A stretch of 21,374 nt of DNA, taken from NCBI GenBank assembly GCA_025353305.1, contig JANXQX010000178.1, positions 1-21,374 of the forward strand, in the 5' to 3' direction. The notes beneath the pieces were generated by a model. It saw nothing but the letters and a program-made list of their open reading frames with translations. It did no database searches and was not told the origin of the DNA. This stretch comes from Holophagaceae bacterium. GTDB lineage: Bacteria > Acidobacteriota > Holophagae > Holophagales > Holophagaceae. Numbering within the stretch: position 1 is the stretch's first letter; every line of letters starts with the position of its first letter. A program made the translations under genes and the position numbers. Of the stretch, positions 17,153 through 21,374 are shown piece after piece.

Positions 17153-17341
17153 ACCACAAAGACACGAAGGAGAAAAATTAAAAAATAAAAAAACTCGACC
17201 ACAAAGACACAAAGGCACAAAGAAAGAAATAGTGGTTTTGACCCCTATTTTCTTTGTGTTCCTTGGTGTCTTTGTGGCTTTGTGGTCCATCATTTCCGCC
17301 ATTTTATTGGTGTTTTTGTGGTTCCCTTCGTGCCTTGGTGG
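17153..17341. mobile_element. Empty 'CACAAAGA' inverted-repeat element after sucC
   Basis: The left half has accacaaagacacgaagg (17153 on), an A-rich spacer and a second accacaaagacacaaagg (from about 17198). The right half has inverted counterparts at 17249-17287 and about 17312-17341. The centre is only about 25 nt and encodes nothing. The arrangement (outer unit, A/T-rich spacer, inner unit) parallels the ends of the GxxExxY element at 4665-5413, so it looks like a non-coding, MITE-like version. Its right edge touches the sucC stop codon. Transcribed from sucC, it could fold into a long hairpin. Confidence 0.6.
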
Positions 17342-18499
17342 TTACTTAGTCGCCGCGACGATCTTTTTCGCGGCGTCTTCGAGGCTGTCGGCGACGATCA
17401 GGTTCAGGCCGCTGTCCGCGAGGATCTTCTTGCCTTCTTCCACGTTCGTGCCTTCAAGCCGGACCACCACGGGCACCTGGATGCCGATCTGCTTCGCCGC
17501 TTTCACGATACCGCCGGCCACGATGTCGCAGCGCATGATGCCGCCGAAGATGTTGACCATCACGCCCTTCACGGCCTTGTCCTGCAGGATGATGCGGAAG
17601 GCGTTCATCACCGCGTCCTCGGTGGCGCTGCCGCCGACATCCAGGAAGTTGGCCGGAGATCCGCCGTGGTACTTGATGATGTCCATGGTGCCCATGGCCA
17701 GGCCGGCGCCGTTCACCATGCAGCCGATGGTGCCGTCGAGCTTGATGAAATTCAGGTTGAATTTGGAAGCCTCGATTTCTTCCGGGGCTTCTTCGTTCAG
17801 GTCGCGGAACGCCAGAATGTCCGGGTGGCGGAAAAGGGCGTTGTCGTCAAAGCCCATCTTGGCGTCCAGGGCGATGACATCGCCGGTCTTGGTGACGACC
17901 AGGGGATTGACTTCGACCATGGAACAATCTTTCTCGACGAAGAGCCGATAAAGGTTTTGCAGAAAGGTGACGCCCTTCTTGAACGCGTCGCCTTCAAGCT
18001 TCAGCGCGAATGCGACTTCCCGGGCCTGGAAAGCTGAAAGCCCGAGCGCCGGATCAATGGTCACGCGCACAATTTTTTCAGGGGTTTTGGCTGCCACTTC
18101 CTCGATCTCCACGCCACCTTCAGTGGAAGCCAGGATGGTGATTCGCGAGGTCACGCGGTCCACCAGAAAACTCAAGTAGAGTTCCCGGTCGATATCCACA
18201 GGATCGCTGATGAACACCGTATAGACTCTGCGGCCTTCGGCCCCGGTCTGTTTGGTGACCAGGTTCATGCCCAGCATCTGCTTGAACAGTTCCGCGGCCT
18301 TGTCGGGATCCGTTGCGAATTTCACGCCGCCGCCCTTGCCACGGCCGCCAGCATGGATCTGCGCCTTCACGACGCTTTTTCCGCCGTAGGCCTTGGTGAT
18401 CTGCCTGGCATCCTCGGCATCGGTCGCCACCCGGCCATCCGGTGTGGCCACCTTGTATTGCCGAAGCAGTTCTTTGGCTTGGAACTCATGGATGTTCAT
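17342..18499 (-). CDS. sucC: Succinyl-CoA synthetase (ADP-forming type), beta subunit
   Basis: The 385-residue ATP-grasp subunit starts [12 protein letters not shown], the classic family N-terminus. It carries the nucleotide-binding [16 protein letters not shown] (45-60), MVEVNPLVV in the metal/nucleotide site, and [13 protein letters not shown] near the C-terminus. It pairs with SucD. ATG 18499 follows a ggag site by five bases; the frame continues upstream to 18754 without conserved sequence. The stop codon abuts a repeat element. Transcription probably starts in the 250-nt divergent gap upstream, which contains a perfect 17-bp palindrome. Confidence 0.96.
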   Translation of the reverse strand: MNIHEFQAKELLRQYKVATPDGRVATDAEDARQITKAYGGKSVVKAQIHAGGRGKGGGVKFATDPDKAAELFKQMLGMNLVTKQTGAEGRRVYTVFISDPVDIDRELYLSFLVDRVTSRITILASTEGGVEIEEVAAKTPEKIVRVTIDPALGLSAFQAREVAFALKLEGDAFKKGVTFLQNLYRLFVEKDCSMVEVNPLVVTKTGDVIALDAKMGFDDNALFRHPDILAFRDLNEEAPEEIEASKFNLNFIKLDGTIGCMVNGAGLAMGTMDIIKYHGGSPANFLDVGGSATEDAVMNAFRIILQDKAVKGVMVNIFGGIMRCDIVAGGIVKAAKQIGIQVPVVVRLEGTNVEEGKKILADSGLNLIVADSLEDAAKKIVAATK

Positions 18500-18575
18500 G
18501 CTCACTCCATCTGGTGCCCGGTGGGATCGTGAGAGGCGGATCCTGCACCCTGGGCCGAATCTACAGTTTAGCGAC

Positions 18576-18616
18576 CGTTCGGAAATAACCAGTACCTTTC
18601 TGGTTATTTCCGAACG
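18576..18616. promoter_or_regulatory. Perfect 17-bp inverted repeat in the sucC/pilT-like divergent region
   Basis: The left arm cgttcggaaataaccag (18576-18592) is exactly complementary to 18600-18616 around a 7-nt loop. Neither side has the U-run expected of a terminator. On the minus strand a 'taaact' -10-like hexamer lies just beyond the left arm, so the palindrome would overlap a sucC -35 region. A repressor or activator site, or a structured leader, are the main options. Confidence 0.6.
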
Positions 18617-18648
18617 ATTGCTTATGCCGCACGAAGCGCGACGTAGGA

Positions 18649-18676
18649 GGCGATAAGGAATCGCCAATGGTTTTTT
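18649..18676 (+). terminator. Small hairpin followed by a T-run upstream of the pilT-like gene
   Basis: The stem ggcgat/atcgcc (18649-18654 with 18660-18665, loop 5 nt) is followed after five bases by six T (18671-18676). This is terminator-like on the plus strand but the stem is short. It could act as an attenuator if the pilT-like transcript begins upstream of it. Confidence 0.3.
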
Positions 18677-18752
18677 CGGAGCTTGTGACGGTATTCCGTT
18701 AAACGGGACTCGTGTAAGAATGCTGCATCCGCCACACCACCCAAGGACCCTC

Positions 18753-20438
18753 ATGGCTCAGTTGGACAAGCTCCTTCAGCAGATCGTGACCAAGGGTGGC
18801 CGCTCGCTCCGCATTGAGCCGAATCAGCCCCCTTTTGTTGAATTCAGTGGCGGCGGCAGCCTGCCCCTGCTGCCTCAGGCCCTTCCACCCACGATGCTGG
18901 AACACATCACCCAGGAAGTGATCCCGACGCAATACCGGGATGCCTGGTCCCAACAAGGACAGATAGCCTTCGAATACATGAATGGGGGGGTGAACTACCG
19001 CATCTCCATGGAGCGCAGCGCCATCGGCAACCGGCTGAAGGCTGAGCCCAAAGATGTCATCTCTCCTGATGGAGCTGGTGGAATCCAGGGCATCAAGTTC
19101 GTGGATGTGGACCTCGGAGTTGCAGCGCCTTTGGATCCTCCATACATTCCAGCCAACGCGGCCCTGCCCTCGGCTCCAGCCATCGTGCTGGACCTTGTCC
19201 CCGCGCCCGCTCCTGCCTCCACAGCCCCGATGGCGGCGGCATCTGCCCCGGCTCCGCTTACTGTCGAGCTTGCGAATCCAGCGTCGGCCCTGGATTCCAT
19301 TTTCGCAGGGCCAGCCCCGAAACGGGAACTCCATCCCCTGGCGCTGGTGCTGTTCAGCGCCCTGCTGGACCGGAATGGTTCTGACGTTCACTGCACCTGT
19401 GGTGAGGTTCCCATCTTCCGCATCAATGGGGAGCTGCAGGACTTCCGGGAATGCGGGCCCTTGGGCGAGACCCAATTGATGGAGCTGATGCACTCCATGG
19501 CCACGCCCGATGCCTGGGGGAAATTCCAATCCCGCGGCGACGCCGATTTCGGGTTTGGCTTCGACCTGGGCGGATGCCGTCTCCGCGTGAACTTCTTCCA
19601 GGACCGCGTGGGCCCCGGCTTCGTGGCCCGGGTGATCCCCAACGAAATTCCGAATCCGGACCGGCTCGGCCTGCCCGAACCGGTCCGCCAGCTCGCCCTG
19701 CTGGCGAAAGGCCTGGTGCTCGTGACGGGTCCCACGGGAAGCGGGAAATCCACAACCCTCGCGGCCATCATCGATCTCGCCAACCAGCAACGCATGGATC
19801 ACATCGTCACCATCGAAGACCCCATCGAATTCGTGCATCCCCGCAAGAAATGCCTCATCAACCAGCGGGAAGTCCACACCCACACCGAAAGTTTCAAGTC
19901 CGGCCTGCGGGCTGCACTGCGCGAGGACCCCGACATCGTCCTGGTGGGCGAGATGCGGGATCTGGAGACCATCGCCATCGCCCTTGAAACAGCCGTCACG
20001 GGGCATCTGGTCTTTGGCACACTCCATACGTCAAGCGCAGTCGGGACCATCGACCGCATCGTGGATCAATTCCCCTCCGACCGGCAGCAGCAGATCCGCG
20101 TGATGATGGCGGACGCATTGAAAGCCGTCATTTCCCAGATCCTACTGAAGAAGATCGGCGGCGGCAGGGTGGCGGCGATGGAAAGCCTTTTCGTCACACC
20201 GGCGATCTCGAATCTCATGCGCGAGGGCAAGGTTTTCCAGATCCCCAGTGCCATGCAGGTCGGGCGGGCCTACGGCCAGCGGCTCATGAACGACGTGTTG
20301 ATGGAAATGATCCAGGACAAGAAAGTGACCGCCATGGATGCCTATTTGAAGTGCCCCGACAAGGAAAGCTTCATCCAGACCCTCAAACGGGCCGGCATCA
20401 ACTTCGATCCCAGGGCCGGGCAGACCGGGGAAATGTGA
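18753..20438 (+). CDS. PilT-type twitching motility ATPase with an extra N-terminal domain
   Basis: This hexameric cytoplasmic ATPase family drives type IV pilus retraction. The core (about 190-561) has Walker [10 protein letters not shown] (326-334), Asp box VTIEDPIEF (352-360), Walker [13 protein letters not shown] (392-403) and His box [10 protein letters not shown] (416-425). [10 protein letters not shown] (484-493) matches the PilT retraction motif AIRNLIRE with Ser for Arg. About 190 residues precede the core: a domain (1-90) that itself resembles the PilT N-terminal domain, then an Ala/Pro-rich linker (about 125-190). Ordinary PilT has about 350-370 residues. ATG 18753 has aagga five bases upstream; ATG 18720 is less likely. 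No other pilus genes are nearby, so it may be an accessory PilT paralogue. Confidence 0.92.
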   Translation: MAQLDKLLQQIVTKGGRSLRIEPNQPPFVEFSGGGSLPLLPQALPPTMLEHITQEVIPTQYRDAWSQQGQIAFEYMNGGVNYRISMERSAIGNRLKAEPKDVISPDGAGGIQGIKFVDVDLGVAAPLDPPYIPANAALPSAPAIVLDLVPAPAPASTAPMAAASAPAPLTVELANPASALDSIFAGPAPKRELHPLALVLFSALLDRNGSDVHCTCGEVPIFRINGELQDFRECGPLGETQLMELMHSMATPDAWGKFQSRGDADFGFGFDLGGCRLRVNFFQDRVGPGFVARVIPNEIPNPDRLGLPEPVRQLALLAKGLVLVTGPTGSGKSTTLAAIIDLANQQRMDHIVTIEDPIEFVHPRKKCLINQREVHTHTESFKSGLRAALREDPDIVLVGEMRDLETIAIALETAVTGHLVFGTLHTSSAVGTIDRIVDQFPSDRQQQIRVMMADALKAVISQILLKKIGGGRVAAMESLFVTPAISNLMREGKVFQIPSAMQVGRAYGQRLMNDVLMEMIQDKKVTAMDAYLKCPDKESFIQTLKRAGINFDPRAGQTGEM

Positions 20439-20444
20439 AAGGGT

Positions 20445-20468
20445 GAGAGTCGAGGGTCGAAGGTCAAG
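20445..20468. repeat. Short TCGA-unit repeat after the pilT-like gene
   Basis: 'gagagtcgagggtcgaaggtc' type units start just after the PilT-like stop codon. They are related to the arrays at 6504 and 16704. A small hairpin (aggcga/tcgcct, 20467-20484) follows without a T-run. The rest of the gap to 20662 shows no gene that I can support. Confidence 0.5.
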
Positions 20469-20662
20469 GCGAAGAGCCTCGCCTGCATCAGCGCAGAGCA
20501 AATCTCCATCCCGCCGCGCGGTGTATGCAGGAGGGGATTGGGACGTTTATGGCGTCGTCATGAGGGTGTATAGCATGGCCCAACGCCACTTGGAACGCGG
20601 ACGTCGCGCCATCGCTCACCGTGGGCAACAGCCCCACCCCGTGGACGAACGACGCATAGGGC

Positions 20663-21160
20663 TCAACGCTTCTTGCCGGTAGGCTTTTTCGCGGGTGGGG
20701 TCGGTTTCGCTTTGGTATGGCGCATGGCGGGGGAAGCAGGGTCGGGTTCCAGATTCCCCTGCAGGTAGTCGTTGCTATATTTTCCGCCCTTGAACAAGAA
20801 CACCATGAAGGGAACTGTCGAATAAGAAACGTGTTCTTTGGGGAGGATGACCTTGAATCCACCAAGGGTTTGCCCTGGCTGGACGAATGTGGATGGCAAT
20901 CCACATCCGAATCTGACGTTAATTCTCGAATCCTCATCTTGTTCAAAACTAACTCCCCATCCTTTCGGAGCTGCTACCCAATCCTCAGGCGCCCGATCGT
21001 CAATTCCGAATTTGGTACCGGGGGGAACTATGCCTAAACCAGTCTTCATGCCCTCGTCCCAATCTCCGCTCAAACCCTGCCCCCCGATTTGAATTGAATA
21101 GATCGCAAAGGGACTTTGATTCTCTACCCGATAGGTGTAGGCAACTCGTCCATTCGCCAA
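20663..21160 (-). CDS. Hypothetical secreted protein, 5' end apparently lost
   Basis: The start given (21160) is a TTG that yields 165 residues, but it is probably not the true start. The same frame continues without a stop up to 21289 and reads VLLFTKANPLLAQSGVRIF just before it, which looks like the rest of a signal peptide and its cleavage region. No ATG or GTG is found in that stretch. The body is beta-rich with Gly/Pro turns (YRVENQSPFAIYSIQIGGQG) and ends in a Lys/Pro tail (KPTPPAKKPTGKKR). I do not recognise the family. IS-like sequence begins near 21239, exactly where the signal peptide start should be, so the gene is probably disrupted. Confidence 0.6.
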   Translation of the reverse strand: MANGRVAYTYRVENQSPFAIYSIQIGGQGLSGDWDEGMKTGLGIVPPGTKFGIDDRAPEDWVAAPKGWGVSFEQDEDSRINVRFGCGLPSTFVQPGQTLGGFKVILPKEHVSYSTVPFMVFLFKGGKYSNDYLQGNLEPDPASPAMRHTKAKPTPPAKKPTGKKR

Positions 21161-21238
21161 ACTTTCCTTGGCAACAAAAATACGGACACCGCTTTGGGCA
21201 AGAAGGGGGTTCGCCTTTGTGAACAGTAAAACCAGATC

Positions 21239-21374
21239 ACTAGTGTCCGGTTGAGGACAGTGTAAGAGTTTATAGGATTCCTGATTTCAAGTATTTCCAA
21301 TCTATATTCCTTGGTGGCGATTTGAACGAAGCGAACGGAATCGCGAGTGCTTTGCTGGGGTTGAACCTCAGGGA
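21239..21374. mobile_element. Possible end of an insertion sequence, running off the window
   Basis: The stretch begins actagtgtccggttgagg, which contains the short inverted repeat tgtcc/ggaca and resembles 'tagtgtccgg' ends I associate with DDE-type insertion sequences. Two minus-strand frames are open to the window edge (one ends ...DWKYLKSGIL), compatible with the tail of a transposase gene. The boundary coincides with the loss of the neighbouring gene's start. No transposase motif is visible in this short piece, so the identification is tentative. Confidence 0.35.

Noticed and set aside
18699..20027. 442-codon open frame on the minus strand
   Set aside because: Antisense to the PilT-like gene, which has all its motifs in the plus frame.
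20485..20662. Structured RNA such as 6S in the 3' gap
   Set aside because: Only short chance hairpins (4-6 bp) were found and no conserved RNA signature could be matched by eye.
20443..20682. 79-codon plus-strand frame after the PilT-like gene
   Set aside because: Starts in a repeat, is Arg-rich with no domain, and has no clear ribosome site; it runs into the convergent gene's 3' end.

Overview
The window reads as ordinary chromosome from a free-living, fairly GC-rich Gram-negative bacterium. The gene set is S-adenosylhomocysteine recycling, MEP isoprenoid synthesis, TCA cycle, histidine ammonia-lyase and a type IV pilus retraction-type ATPase. That set, together with the dispersed 'CACAAAGACACAAAG' repeats, suggests Acidobacteriota (possibly Holophagae) or a deltaproteobacterial relative. 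This placement is an inference; no rRNA or tRNA gene is present to confirm it.

Layout. 1-144: 3' end of an unidentified gene. 171-241: a near-perfect 30-bp inverted repeat between convergent genes. 273-1824 (minus): ahcY with an S-adenosylhomocysteine riboswitch in its leader. 1993-3635 (plus): ispE followed by two small membrane-associated proteins. 3724-6493 (plus): an ABC-2 exporter whose ATPase and permease genes are separated by a roughly 750-bp element. The element is bounded by about 60-bp imperfect inverted repeats and carries one intact GxxExxY (PD-(D/E)XK-like) gene and one deleted copy. 6690-15297 (plus): a tightly packed run of MFS transporter, hutH, HD-domain protein and two tandem paralogous HEAT-repeat proteins, with 4-8 nt overlaps or a 5-nt gap. 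15308-18499 (minus): sucC, a two-TM protein, sucD and a hotdog acyl-CoA thioesterase, with an empty version of the repeat element directly after sucC. 18753-20438 (plus): a PilT-type ATPase with an extra N-terminal domain. 20663 to the end: a secreted-protein gene on the minus strand that lacks a convincing start and seems to be cut by the end of an insertion sequence near 21239.

How the parts fit. The core metabolic genes look standard. Two things stand out. First, a family of inverted-repeat elements occurs at 171, 4665 and 17153; one copy carries a nuclease-fold-like gene, and two copies sit inside transcription units (the ABC exporter and sucC-sucD). Second, a five-gene unit couples an HD phosphohydrolase-like protein to two co-linear HEAT scaffold proteins of unknown role, downstream of a transporter and an orphan hutH. 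A second repeat type built from TCGA-rich units ('gagtcgag' / 'agttgaag') occurs at 6504, 16704 and 20445.
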